Assembly: GCA_945875915.1 (NCBI GenBank) | Contig: CAMCMT010000030.1 | Location: 1-32,141, forward strand | Direction: 5' to 3' | Length of the DNA stretch: 32,141 bases | DNA from: Synechococcus sp. UW140 | GTDB taxonomy: Bacteria; Cyanobacteriota; Cyanobacteriia; PCC-6307; Cyanobiaceae | Part shown: positions 8,100-16,426 of the stretch, piece after piece | Layout: every line of letters starts with the position of its first letter | Position numbering within the stretch: the stretch's first letter is position 1 | Notes under the pieces: generated by a model | Told to the model about the DNA's origin: nothing | The model's database searches: none | Seen by the model: only the letters and a program-made list of their open reading frames with translations | Position numbers and translations under genes: made by a program

Positions 8100-8996
8100 T
8101 TGAGCACCGATCCCGCCATCTCCGCCGCCGACACCCTGCGCGTCTCGGTGTTGAGTGAGGCCCTGCCCTACATCCAGCGCTTTGCCGGCCGGCGAGTCGT
8201 GGTCAAGTACGGCGGCGCCGCCATGGTGCGCCAGGACCTGCGCGAGGCCGTCTTCCGCGACCTGGCCCTGCTGGCCTGTGTGGGCGTCCAGGTGGTGGTG
8301 GTGCACGGTGGCGGACCGGAAATCAACGAATGGCTGGGCCGGTTGCAGATCGAGCCCGAATTCCGCAACGGCCTGCGGGTCACCACCCCCGAGACCATGG
8401 ATGTGGTTGAAATGGTGCTGGTGGGCCGGGTCAACAAGCAGATCGTCAATGGCATCCACCAGGTGGGAGGGCGGGCCGTGGGGATCTGCGGGAGTGATGG
8501 GGGGTTGGTGCTGGCCCGCACCTACGGCGATGGCTCCAATGGCCTGGTGGGCGATGTGGCGGCCGTGAATCCGGCGGTGCTTTTGCCCCTGCTCGAGAAC
8601 GGCTACATCCCGGTGATCTCGAGCGTGGCCGCCAACGCCGAAGGCCAGGCCCACAACATCAATGCCGACACGGTGGCGGGCGAACTGGCCGCGGCCCTCC
8701 AGGCCGAAAAACTGATCCTGCTCACCGACACCCCCGGCATCCTGCGGGACCGGGACGATCCCGGCTCCCTGATCCGCCAGGTGAGCCTGGCCGGTGCCCG
8801 CGAGCTCATCGAGAGCGGGGTCGTGGCCGGCGGCATGACCCCCAAAACCGAGTGCTGCATCCGGGCCATCGCCCAGGGGGTGGCGGCGGCCCATATTGTC
8901 GATGGCCGCAGCCCCCATGCCCTGCTGCTGGAGGTGTTCACCGACGCCGGCATCGGCACGATGGTGGTGGGCAGCCAGCGCCAGATCAGCAGCTGA
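8100..8996 (+). CDS. argB: Acetylglutamate kinase
   Basis: Phosphorylates N-acetyl-L-glutamate, the controlled step of arginine synthesis. The product is 298 residues from a TTG start ([28 protein letters not shown]). The N-terminal helix before the kinase core is the feature of hexameric, arginine-inhibited enzymes, which in cyanobacteria are also activated by PII. The phosphate-binding segments are VVKYGGAAM and [11 protein letters not shown]. The C-terminal half includes LLTDTPGIL and [10 protein letters not shown]. The upstream 147-base spacer is very C-rich with no obvious ribosome-binding site. A GTG gene follows after only 3 bases, so the two are probably co-transcribed and perhaps translationally coupled. 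Confidence 0.96.
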   Translation: MSTDPAISAADTLRVSVLSEALPYIQRFAGRRVVVKYGGAAMVRQDLREAVFRDLALLACVGVQVVVVHGGGPEINEWLGRLQIEPEFRNGLRVTTPETMDVVEMVLVGRVNKQIVNGIHQVGGRAVGICGSDGGLVLARTYGDGSNGLVGDVAAVNPAVLLPLLENGYIPVISSVAANAEGQAHNINADTVAGELAAALQAEKLILLTDTPGILRDRDDPGSLIRQVSLAGARELIESGVVAGGMTPKTECCIRAIAQGVAAAHIVDGRSPHALLLEVFTDAGIGTMVVGSQRQISS

Positions 8997-8999
8997 ACC

Positions 9000-10148
9000 G
9001 TGGCGGACTTGCTGCCTAGCGAGAGCCCTGCCGATGGCCAGAGTGGCGCCATCCAGCCCGAGCCGCCGGAGCTGGCCCTGGCCCATCGGGCCCTAGAGAG
9101 CGGCGACTACGGTGCCTGCCTACGGGGGCTCACGCCCCTGGCCGATGCCCATGGCGCCAGCACGGCCCTCGGGGGGCGGATCCGCTTGTTGATGGCCACA
9201 GCCCTAATGGGCCAGGGCGACTCGGCCGGGGCGGCGGCCTGTTGCCGCAGCCTGCGGGGCTGCAAGGATCTCACCTTGCGCCAACAGGCCAGGGACCTGG
9301 AGGAGGTGCTGGAAGCGCCGGCCCTGCAGCGGCCGCGCAACTGGTCGGTGCAGATGCCGAGCCTGGGGGAGCTGGAACGACTGCAAGGGGGCTCGCCGAT
9401 GCAGAGCTGGCGGCGCCGACCCCGGCCCGAGCCACCGCCACCGCCACCCGTGGGGACCCCCAAGACACCCTGGGGCTTTGCCCTTGTAGCCGTGGCCCTG
9501 CTGCTGCTCAGCACCTTGCTGGCGGGCTGCGTCCAGCTGGAAACCAGCCTGAGCTTCCCGGCACCTGGCCGCCTCCAGATCACCCAAACCAGCACCAGCA
9601 GCACGGGCCAAGCCCTGCCCTGGCAACGGGACCTGGCAGCGGCCCTGGGGGGCGGCTCGGTCGTTGTCGAGCGCGACCACGGCCGCCAAAGCCTGCGCAA
9701 CCATGCCTTGCCCGCAGGCCAAGCCCTCGACTGGCTCGGCCAAAGTCTTCAGCGTGGCGCGGCCCTGGCCGGCGTCAGCCTGCCCAAGCCCGAACTAACC
9801 CTGCGCGAGCGCAACTGGCTGATCGGCGTGCAACAACAGATGGAGCTGGCCATCGATCTCAGGGCCCTGGAAGCGCTGCCGGGCCTCGACCTGTCCTTCC
9901 GGTTTGCCCCCCTCGAGCCCCAGGCCATCGAGCGGGCCACGCCCAGACCGGTGCAGGTGGGCCCTGGTGCCAAGGAGCTGAGCTGGCACCTGGAGCCAGG
10001 TGCCCTGAACCGGCTGGCCTGGCGCACCTGGCGCTGGAGCCACCTGGGCCTGGGCGCCGGGGTCGTGGCCCTGCTGCTGGGGCTGGCCTTGCTGCTCCAG
10101 CGACTGCGGTTGCGGGCTGGCTTTGGCTTTCCCCAGTTACCCGGCTGA
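9000..10148 (+). CDS. DUF3153 membrane protein with N-terminal helical-repeat-like extension
   Basis: A 382-residue protein of unknown function from a GTG three bases after argB. Residues 20-110 are Ala/Leu-rich and helical and resemble a short TPR-like array (ALAHRALESGDYGACLRGL, LLMATALMGQGDSAGAAACC). A proline-rich stretch (PEPPPPPPVGTPK) precedes a hydrophobic segment at about 158-178 ending LLAGC, which looks like an internal lipobox. The DUF3153 extracytoplasmic domain follows (LETSLSFPAPGRLQITQTSTSS onward), and a second membrane helix near 348-370 ends in Arg-rich residues. The internal ATG at 9400 would give a conventional lipoprotein start, so this may be a fusion or a gene with a second start. 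Function unknown. Confidence 0.8.
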   Translation: MADLLPSESPADGQSGAIQPEPPELALAHRALESGDYGACLRGLTPLADAHGASTALGGRIRLLMATALMGQGDSAGAAACCRSLRGCKDLTLRQQARDLEEVLEAPALQRPRNWSVQMPSLGELERLQGGSPMQSWRRRPRPEPPPPPPVGTPKTPWGFALVAVALLLLSTLLAGCVQLETSLSFPAPGRLQITQTSTSSTGQALPWQRDLAAALGGGSVVVERDHGRQSLRNHALPAGQALDWLGQSLQRGAALAGVSLPKPELTLRERNWLIGVQQQMELAIDLRALEALPGLDLSFRFAPLEPQAIERATPRPVQVGPGAKELSWHLEPGALNRLAWRTWRWSHLGLGAGVVALLLGLALLLQRLRLRAGFGFPQLPG

Positions 10149-10158
10149 GGCTTGGCCT

Positions 10159-12477
10159 TCAAAGCTCCAGGGGATCGGGGTCGATAGTCAGGCTCACATC
10201 CCTGGCGAGCCCCTCCCGCAGGATGGCTTCAGCCGGCAAGGGCAGATTGCTGCCAGCGGGGCCATGCAGCAGCAGCTGCCAGCGGCTGCGACCCGCCACC
10301 CGGGCGATCGGGGCCGGGGCTGGGCCGATCAGTAGCCAGCCGCTGGCCATCGCCTGGCCGCGGATTCGTTCCGCCAGGGATGCTGCTGCCGTAGCAGTGC
10401 CACTGGCCGACGGGCCAGCCAGGCGCAGCAGGCAGGCGCGGCTAAAGGGCACCAGATGGGCGGAGCGCCGCAGGGCCAGCTCCGCCGCCAAAAAGGCCTC
10501 GTAGCGGCCATCCACCAGGTGACGAATCACCGGATGGTCGGGGCAGTAGGTCTGCACCAGCACTTCCCCGGGCCGGTCGCCCCGGCCGGCCCGGCCCGCC
10601 AGTTGCAGCAGCAATTGCAGGCTCTGTTCGCCGGCGCGCAGGTCGGGCCGGTGCAGCAGGCCATCGGCGGCCAATACGGCCGCCAGGGTGACGGCCGGCA
10701 GGTCCATGCCCTTGGCGAGCATCTGGGTGCCCACCAACACATCCGCTTCCCCGGCGGCAAAGCGCTGCAGCAGACGGCGGTGGCCATCGCGGCCCCTGGT
10801 GGTGTCCCGGTCAAAGCGCAGCAGGCGCAGGCCTTCGAGCTCTTTGTCGAGTTGCTCCATCACCCGCTGGGTGCCAGCCCCGAAGGGCTTAAAGGCGGTG
10901 GAACCGCAGTGGGAGCAGCGTTCCGTGATCTCGGCGCGGTGGTCACACCAATGGCAGCGCAGCCACTGGGGCCCGTCGCTGCGGCCATGGACCGTGAGCG
11001 CCACATCGCAATTGGGACAGAGCACCACCTCGCCGCAGCTGCGGCAACTGAGAAAACTGCTGTGGCCGCGGCGGGGTACCAGCAACACGGCCTGCTCGCC
11101 CCGCTCGGCCAGGCCGCCAAGGCGCTGCATCAGGGGCCGGCTGATCAGGCGGCGATGGCCATCCTCCAGCTCCAGACGCATGTCCACCAGGCGCACCGGT
11201 GGCAGGGGCCTGCCACCAATGCGCTCGGGCAGGCGCAACAACTCGGTGGTGGCTGCCGGCCCCTGGCAGGTCTGCCAGGTTTCTAGGGAGGGGGTGGCGC
11301 TGCCGAGCACGAGCCGGGCGCCACTGCGGCGGGCCCGGTGCCTTGCCACGTCCCGGGCGTGATAGCAGGGCATCGGACTGTCCTGCTTGTAGGAGCTGTC
11401 GTGTTCCTCATCGAGCACGATCAGGCCCAGGGTGCTGATCGGCAGAAACACGGCCGAGCGAGTACCCACCACCACCAATGGCGCCCCATCGGCCTCAAGG
11501 CAGCGGCGCCAGGTCTCAATGCGCTGGCCCTCACTACAACCGCTGTGGAATTCGGCCACCGCCGCGCCAAAGCGCTGGCGGCAGCGATCCAGCAGTTGGG
11601 GCACCAGGCCGATTTCGGGGGTCAACAGCAACACCCCCTGGCCGGCTGCCAAACAATCGGCGGCGGCCTGGAGATACACCTCGGTTTTGCCTGCGCCGGT
11701 GACGCCCCAGAGCAGCAGGCCCTGGCCCCCAGGCGCGCGGCGAATCTGTTGCAAGGCGGCGGCCTGGTCGCCTGTGAGGGTTTGGGACGGTGCCAGATCC
11801 GGGCGGGGGGTCCCTTTGGCGACATCAGCGCCCTGGAAAACCAGTGCCTCTTTACGCACCAGGCCGCGCCGCTCCAGGCCGTCCAGCACCGAACGACTGC
11901 AGCCACCGCTGGCCAGCAACTCCGCTTGCCAAGCACCGCCACCCAGGCCAGCCAGCTGGTCGACCAGGGCCTGTTGCTTGGCTGAAAGGGCAAGGCCGCT
12001 GGCGCTTGTGGTGGCCGCTTCATCGGCCAGGGCAACCCAAACCCGGCTGCGGGGGGCGGCGGCCGCCTTGGCGGGGCGTTGCCCCAGCCAGCCCGGCGGC
12101 AGGGCGCTTTTGAGGGTGCGAAACAGGCTGGTGTGGCAATCGCGGGCCACGTCCTCGATCAGGCCATGCCACTGGCCATCCACCGCCGCCCGCTGATGCA
12201 GCGCCTCGATCGCAACCAGCGTCACACCCTCAAGCCCCCCAGGCCGCACCTGCAGGGTTTCCACCACCAGGCCAACGTGGCGCCTCCCCCGCAAGGGCAC
12301 CCGCACCAGATCCCCACTGGCCAGCGCCAGGCCATCAGGATTGGCATAGGTGAAGACCTGGCCCTCCCGGCCAGCCTCCACCCACACCTGAACCCAGGGG
12401 TCCCCCTGGCTAGCCAGGGGCCCATCGACGGACTTGGGACGATCAACTTGGATGGGCAACCTTGCAGAACTCACCAC
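10159..12477 (-). CDS. priA: Primosomal protein N' (replication restart helicase)
   Basis: A superfamily 2 3'-5' helicase that recognises stalled forks and reloads the replisome. The product is 772 residues from a GTG. The N-terminal fork-binding domain (about 30-150) is followed by Walker A GVTGAGKT at 258-265, the DEEH box at 356-359, and LGSATPSLETW near 391. A zinc-binding insertion contains eight cysteines between about 478 and 523 (CRSCGEVVLCPNC, CHWC, CSHCG). Helicase motifs V/VI include LVGTQMLAKGMDLP and LQLAGRAGRGDRPG. Length is normal for the family. The gene converges on the DUF3153 gene with a 10-base gap and is divergent from rpoD. Confidence 0.96.
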   Translation of the reverse strand: MVSSARLPIQVDRPKSVDGPLASQGDPWVQVWVEAGREGQVFTYANPDGLALASGDLVRVPLRGRRHVGLVVETLQVRPGGLEGVTLVAIEALHQRAAVDGQWHGLIEDVARDCHTSLFRTLKSALPPGWLGQRPAKAAAAPRSRVWVALADEAATTSASGLALSAKQQALVDQLAGLGGGAWQAELLASGGCSRSVLDGLERRGLVRKEALVFQGADVAKGTPRPDLAPSQTLTGDQAAALQQIRRAPGGQGLLLWGVTGAGKTEVYLQAAADCLAAGQGVLLLTPEIGLVPQLLDRCRQRFGAAVAEFHSGCSEGQRIETWRRCLEADGAPLVVVGTRSAVFLPISTLGLIVLDEEHDSSYKQDSPMPCYHARDVARHRARRSGARLVLGSATPSLETWQTCQGPAATTELLRLPERIGGRPLPPVRLVDMRLELEDGHRRLISRPLMQRLGGLAERGEQAVLLVPRRGHSSFLSCRSCGEVVLCPNCDVALTVHGRSDGPQWLRCHWCDHRAEITERCSHCGSTAFKPFGAGTQRVMEQLDKELEGLRLLRFDRDTTRGRDGHRRLLQRFAAGEADVLVGTQMLAKGMDLPAVTLAAVLAADGLLHRPDLRAGEQSLQLLLQLAGRAGRGDRPGEVLVQTYCPDHPVIRHLVDGRYEAFLAAELALRRSAHLVPFSRACLLRLAGPSASGTATAAASLAERIRGQAMASGWLLIGPAPAPIARVAGRSRWQLLLHGPAGSNLPLPAEAILREGLARDVSLTIDPDPLEL

Positions 12478-12490
12478 TCTTTCTTAAGAT
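12462..12490 (+). promoter_or_regulatory. Possible sigma-70-type promoter at the priA/rpoD divergence
   Basis: TTGCAG (12462-12467) and TAAGAT (12485-12490) are spaced by exactly 17 bases. The -10 matches four of six consensus positions and the -35 three of six. It overlaps the priA start region and would drive rightward transcription of the candidate RNA or a long rpoD leader. Confidence 0.3.
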
Positions 12491-12496
12491 GTGAAG

Positions 12497-12642
12497 GTTG
12501 AGCAGCTGCTCCCAGCTGCTGTCGGAACCCGGCAGAGTTCCGTCCAGAGGGAAGATCGATGCCCGCGTCCAGGGAGTTTCCAGCCCTGAACCGCCGATCT
12601 GCGAACTCCCCTGACAGCCCTGCCGGGGCCTTGCCCATTTTT
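12497..12642 (+). ncRNA. Candidate structured small RNA upstream of rpoD
   Basis: Complementary segments fit a compact branched fold. GCTGTC (12518-12523) pairs with GACAGC (12613-12618), closing a hairpin GGAAC/GTTCC (12524-12528 with 12537-12541) and a second hairpin GGGAGTT/AACTCCC (12572-12578 with 12604-12610). GGGC-CTT-GCCC followed by A and T5 (12626-12642) could act as a terminator. The 5' part holds the perfect palindrome GAGCAGCTGCTC (12500-12511). The 5' end is inferred from the possible promoter. It could equally be a leader of rpoD or chance pairing in GC-rich DNA, and it matches no RNA family I recognise. Confidence 0.28.
12626..12642 (+). terminator. Short GC hairpin with T5
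   Basis: GGGC (12626-12629), a three-base CTT loop and GCCC (12633-12636) are followed by A and five T residues (12638-12642). The stem is only 4 bp, so this is a weak intrinsic-terminator candidate on the plus strand. Confidence 0.35.
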
Positions 12643-12988
12643 GTTCTGTCCAGGTCAGGTTCCTGCCACACGTCTTAAGCCAGTCCAGTCCCCTGCAACC
12701 CACACCTACCTTGCCGCCCAAGCGTGGTTAGGAGTGGAGGGTGCAACCTGATCACCATGCCGTATTCACGGCACTGGTCCCTGCTTGTGCAGCCCCCAAG
12801 GGCTTAATTGAAGCTTGATTGGTTCCTTCGTCAGGATTCCGCCGCCCGCTGGGGCTCCAGGCCTGAAGTTCTGCCCCAATCCAGGACCTGCCAACTCCAG
12901 CGCCGGATCGCTCCTGCCTGCTGCCTTCCCCCCCCCCCCCCGCGACACCTACGCCGCCCGTAACGACTTCCCCCGTCTTCCCATTCCC

Positions 12989-14620
12989 ATGAGCCCTGTT
13001 GCCGCATCGGTCAAAACCGACCTTCCCGAGATCCTGATGGTGGCCACCACGTCAGGTGAAACCATCCAGGTCAAGGAGGTCAAGACCCGCAAGGCCAGCA
13101 GCAAGGCCAAGGCCCCGGCCCATGCCAACGGCGCCCCCGCGGTGGAAGGGGAGGACAGCAACAGCAAGCCTGTGGCCAAGGCAAGTAAAGCCAAGGCGGC
13201 CCCCACAGCTGGCACAACCGCCAAACCCAAAGCCCCTCCCAAGCCCAAGACGGCACCAGCGGCCGCCAGCGGCAAGTCGCCGGCCCCCAAGCCCCCAGGC
13301 GCCAAGGCTGGGGCCGTGAAAACGACCACGGCCAAAACCAGCACCACCAAAACCGGTACGGCCAACTCTGCTGTTGCCAAAACTGCCCCTGCCAAAACCA
13401 CCACGGCCAAGGCTGGCGCCGCCAAAGCGGTCCCAGCCAAGGCCCCTGGCGCCAAGGTCACAACCGCTAAAGCCGCTGCCAAGACCGCAGGGACGAAGGC
13501 CCCTACTAGCGCCAAGGCAGCCAGCAAGGGCGCTGCCGGTCTCGATCTGGAGGTCGACCCCAATGCCGCCGCCGATGACCTGGTCGATGGCCTCGATACC
13601 GCCGCCGTCGCCAAGGCCGCTAAGGACGCCAAGGCCAAGGCCCTCGCCAGTATCAAGGTGGGGCCCAAGGGGGTTTACACCGAGGACTCAATCCGGGTTT
13701 ATCTGCAGGAAATCGGTCGAATCCGCCTGCTACGGCCAGATGAGGAGATCGAGCTAGCCCGCAAGATCGCCGATCTGCTCCAACTCGAAGAATTGGCCTC
13801 CCAGTTTGAGGTGGACCACGGCCACCATCCCGACACGAAGGAATGGGCAGTGCTGGTGGACATGCCCGTGATCAAGTTCCGCCGCCGTTTGATGCTGGGC
13901 CGCCGCGCTAAGGAAAAGATGGTGCAGTCCAACCTGCGCCTGGTCGTGTCGATCGCCAAGAAATACATGAACAGGGGCCTGTCCTTCCAGGACCTGATCC
14001 AAGAAGGCAGTCTCGGCCTGATCCGCGCCGCCGAAAAGTTCGACCACGAAAAAGGCTACAAATTCTCCACCTATGCCACTTGGTGGATTCGCCAGGCAAT
14101 CACCCGCGCCATCGCCGACCAGAGCCGCACGATCCGCCTGCCGGTTCACCTCTACGAAACCATCTCCCGCATCAAAAAAACCACCAAGGTGCTCAGCCAA
14201 GAATTTGGCCGCAAGCCTACCGAGGAGGAGATTGCAGAAAGCATGGAGATGACGATCGAGAAACTGCGATTCATCGCAAAATCGGCCCAGCTGCCCATCT
14301 CCTTGGAAACCCCGATCGGCAAAGAAGAGGATTCGCGCCTGGGCGACTTCATCGAAGCCGATATTGAAAATCCAGACCAGGATGTGGCCAAAAACCTGTT
14401 GCGCGAAGACCTTGAAGGGGTTTTGGCCACCCTCAGCCCCCGGGAGCGGGATGTGCTGCGCCTGCGCTATGGCCTCGATGACGGTCGCATGAAGACCCTT
14501 GAAGAGATTGGCCAGATCTTTGATGTGACCCGTGAACGCATCCGCCAGATCGAGGCCAAGGCCCTACGCAAATTGCGGCATCCCAACCGCAACGGCGTGC
14601 TGAAGGAATACATCAAGTAG
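12989..14620 (+). CDS. rpoD: Principal RNA polymerase sigma factor (group 1, RpoD/SigA)
   Basis: The primary sigma-70 factor, directing RNA polymerase to housekeeping promoters. From the ATG at 12989 it has 543 residues. Residues of about 30-200 form an Ala/Lys/Thr/Pro-rich tail with repeated AKT, AKA and PAK units, resembling histone H1. Region 1.2 starts near 225 ([21 protein letters not shown]). Region 2 includes [25 protein letters not shown] and the -10 reading [15 protein letters not shown] near 358. Region 3 follows, and region 4 has [14 protein letters not shown] and [20 protein letters not shown]. The frame extends upstream to 12815 through a C14 tract, but that part is proline-rich and unlike sigma factors. 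A glycosyltransferase begins 5 bases after the stop. Confidence 0.96.
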   Translation: MSPVAASVKTDLPEILMVATTSGETIQVKEVKTRKASSKAKAPAHANGAPAVEGEDSNSKPVAKASKAKAAPTAGTTAKPKAPPKPKTAPAAASGKSPAPKPPGAKAGAVKTTTAKTSTTKTGTANSAVAKTAPAKTTTAKAGAAKAVPAKAPGAKVTTAKAAAKTAGTKAPTSAKAASKGAAGLDLEVDPNAAADDLVDGLDTAAVAKAAKDAKAKALASIKVGPKGVYTEDSIRVYLQEIGRIRLLRPDEEIELARKIADLLQLEELASQFEVDHGHHPDTKEWAVLVDMPVIKFRRRLMLGRRAKEKMVQSNLRLVVSIAKKYMNRGLSFQDLIQEGSLGLIRAAEKFDHEKGYKFSTYATWWIRQAITRAIADQSRTIRLPVHLYETISRIKKTTKVLSQEFGRKPTEEEIAESMEMTIEKLRFIAKSAQLPISLETPIGKEEDSRLGDFIEADIENPDQDVAKNLLREDLEGVLATLSPRERDVLRLRYGLDDGRMKTLEEIGQIFDVTRERIRQIEAKALRKLRHPNRNGVLKEYIK

Positions 14621-14625
14621 GCCGG

Positions 14626-15750
14626 ATGCCCGCTTCCTCCTCCCTGGGGGCAGCCCCTGCTATCCCCAGGGTTTCGATTGTTCTTCCCACCTACAACGAA
14701 CGGGGCAACATCGAGCCCCTGCTGGCGCAGCTTCTGCCCCTCAAGGCCCATTTCGACCTGGAAATCCTGGTGGTGGATGACGACTCCGCCGATGGCACCG
14801 CCGAACTGGTGCGCCAGCTTGCCCACGGCGAACCCTGCCTGCGCCTGATCCGCCGGGTCGGCCGCGCCGGCCTGGCCAGCGCCATCAAGGAGGGGTTGCT
14901 TGATGCCACCGGCGATTTTGTGGTGGTGATGGACAGCGACGGCCAGCACCAACCCAGCTCCGTGCTGGACGCCCTCACCACCCTGCAGCAGGGGGACTTC
15001 GATCTGGTGATCGGCAGCCGCTTCCACGCCCAAGCCCAGATCCAGGGCCTCAGTGGCCGGCGCGAGACCGGTTCCACCTGGGCCAACAAGTTGGCCCGGG
15101 CCAGCCTGCCGGGCTACCGCCAGCTCAGCGACTACATGAGCGGTTTTTTTGCCCTGCGGTTAGATCGCTGCCTGCACCTGGTGCGGGCCGTGGATGTGAA
15201 CGGATTCAAGTTTCTCTATGAACTCCTGGCCCATAGCCGCGGCCAGTTACGCGTCTGCGATATCCCCTTGAGTTTCCAGCCCCGGGGCTATGGCACCTCC
15301 AAGTTGGATATGGCGGTGCTGTGGGATTTCGGCATCTCGATCCTGCACACCCTTTGCCTGCGCCTCTTGCCCCGGCGGGCGATCAGTTTTGGCCTGGTGG
15401 GCGCCTCTGGCTTCCTGGTGCAGATTCTCGTCACCCAGCTGGTGATGCTGCTGGGGGTGACCTTCGCCCAAGCCCTGCCGGTGGCCGTGGTGGCTGCCGC
15501 CAGTTCCAACTACTTGGTCAATAACGCCCTCACCTTCCGCTTCCAGCGCCAGAGAGGCCTGGCCCTGCTGAGGGGCCTGCTCAAGTTCCTGCTGGTGGCC
15601 TCCCTGCCGGTGCTGGCCAATGTGGGGGTGGCGTCAGCCTTTTACAGCTACGTTGCCCACAACACCTTCTGGGCCCAGCTAGCAGGAATTGTGGTGGTGT
15701 TTGTTTGGAATTACGCCGCATCGTCCCGCTTCGTCTGGAACACTCCCTGA
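14626..15750 (+). CDS. Glycosyltransferase family 2 (DPM1-like) with GtrA-like membrane domain
   Basis: A 374-residue membrane-linked transferase, probably moving a sugar from a nucleotide donor to polyprenyl phosphate. The GT-A domain (about 15-240) opens with VSIVLPTYNERGNIEPLL, has VVDDDSADGTAEL, and carries the metal-binding DSDGQHQP near 105. FKFLYELLAHSRG and FQPRGYGTSKL match dolichol-phosphate mannosyltransferase relatives. The C-terminal 120 residues form about four hydrophobic helices with the GtrA-type pattern (FGLVGASGFLVQILV, NYLVNNALTFRF, WNYAASSRFVW). It starts 5 bases after rpoD, so the two are probably co-transcribed. It may use products of the nucleotide-sugar cassette 7.5 kb away (inference). 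Confidence 0.88.
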   Translation: MPASSSLGAAPAIPRVSIVLPTYNERGNIEPLLAQLLPLKAHFDLEILVVDDDSADGTAELVRQLAHGEPCLRLIRRVGRAGLASAIKEGLLDATGDFVVVMDSDGQHQPSSVLDALTTLQQGDFDLVIGSRFHAQAQIQGLSGRRETGSTWANKLARASLPGYRQLSDYMSGFFALRLDRCLHLVRAVDVNGFKFLYELLAHSRGQLRVCDIPLSFQPRGYGTSKLDMAVLWDFGISILHTLCLRLLPRRAISFGLVGASGFLVQILVTQLVMLLGVTFAQALPVAVVAAASSNYLVNNALTFRFQRQRGLALLRGLLKFLLVASLPVLANVGVASAFYSYVAHNTFWAQLAGIVVVFVWNYAASSRFVWNTP

Positions 15751-15779
15751 CGAGGGCCCAGCCCCCTTACGCCCCATCC

Positions 15780-16262
15780 ATGACCAACGCCCCTGCCCCC
15801 AGAGATTCGATGGCCCCTGCCGAGCCCAAGCCAGCGCCCAAAGCCCCTGGGGAGCTCACCCTGGCGGACCTGGCCAGCCTGCGCACGGCCCCAGCCCTGG
15901 CAGCCCAGCAGCGCCCGGGCCTGCTGACCGAACTAAAGTCCCATCTGGCGGCCTGTGACTGGTTCACGATCGGCGTGATGGCCCCCTCGGCGGCAACCGC
16001 CCTGGCGGCCCTGCGGGCCTGCGAAGGAACCCTCGGCTGGCCAGCCCTCTCTGCCCAGGCTCAAAATCCGGAACCGGGGAGCGTGGCAGGCCCGGTGTTC
16101 CTGAAGGGGAACCAGCACTCGGGCCAGTTCCTGCTGCGGGCGGAAGCCGGGCTGGGCGAGGGGATCTTGATCACTGGGCACCTCAAGGGCGAGCCCAATC
16201 CAGCCCTGGAAGGCACCTGGGGCCCCCTGCCCCTCGACCTTTTCAACTCCGAACGTCCCTAG
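15780..16262 (+). CDS. DUF1824 family protein
   Basis: A 160-residue soluble protein of a family I know mainly from cyanobacteria and chloroplasts; its role is not established. A Pro/Ala-rich N-terminus (to about residue 40) is followed by a helix with the conserved CDWFTIGVMAPSAATALAALRA. The C-terminal block includes GPVFLKGNQHSGQFLLR, EGILITGHL and a terminal GTWGPLPLDLF, which is the family hallmark. The ATG at 15780 lies 29 bases after the glycosyltransferase stop. A second in-frame ATG at 15810 would remove ten residues. The upstream frame is open to 15705 but overlaps the glycosyltransferase. Confidence 0.85.
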   Translation: MTNAPAPRDSMAPAEPKPAPKAPGELTLADLASLRTAPALAAQQRPGLLTELKSHLAACDWFTIGVMAPSAATALAALRACEGTLGWPALSAQAQNPEPGSVAGPVFLKGNQHSGQFLLRAEAGLGEGILITGHLKGEPNPALEGTWGPLPLDLFNSERP

Positions 16263-16337
16263 GGGGCCCCAGGAGCAATCCGTAGGCGTCCAGCCTCCAC
16301 CCGGCTATTCCCGGCCAGGGCCCTTTCAACAGGTCAA

Positions 16338-16374
16338 GAGTTACCGCGGCAACGTGGGGTTGGACCCGCAACTC
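16338..16374 (+). promoter_or_regulatory. Possible stem-loop in the hemC leader
   Basis: GAGTT (16338-16342) pairs with AACTC (16370-16374), enclosing GGGT-TGG-ACCC (16357-16367). The structure ends about 52 bases before the hemC start. It could be a leader element, but short pairings of this kind are common at this base composition. Confidence 0.22.
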
Positions 16375-16426
16375 CCTAGGCTGGGCCGCTGTTGTCAGGC
16401 AGCAAGCGCTGCCCCGAAGGTTTCTG

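Larger units (their letters stand above)
12478..12988. other. 511-base spacer between divergent priA and rpoD
   Basis: No convincing protein gene was seen. The spacer holds a possible promoter, paired segments ending in a short hairpin plus T5 at 12626-12642, a separate hairpin at 12755-12777 (CCATGCCGT, ATTC loop, ACGGCA-C-TGG), and a run of 14 cytosines at 12928-12941 about 48 bases before the rpoD start. A 92-codon minus-strand open frame overlaps the start of priA but has no recognisable protein character. Confidence 0.6.

Noticed and set aside
8022-9086. 354-codon open frame antisense to argB
   Set aside because: Shadow of argB with His/Gly/Asp-rich composition and no recognisable motif.
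9242-10504. 420-codon plus-strand frame crossing the DUF3153 gene and the end of priA
   Set aside because: It overlaps two better-supported genes on opposite strands and is Pro/Gly/Arg/Ala-rich without a domain.
12443-12721. 92-codon minus-strand frame upstream of priA
   Set aside because: It overlaps the priA start, has no signal, domain or convincing start, and covers the segment with RNA-like pairing.
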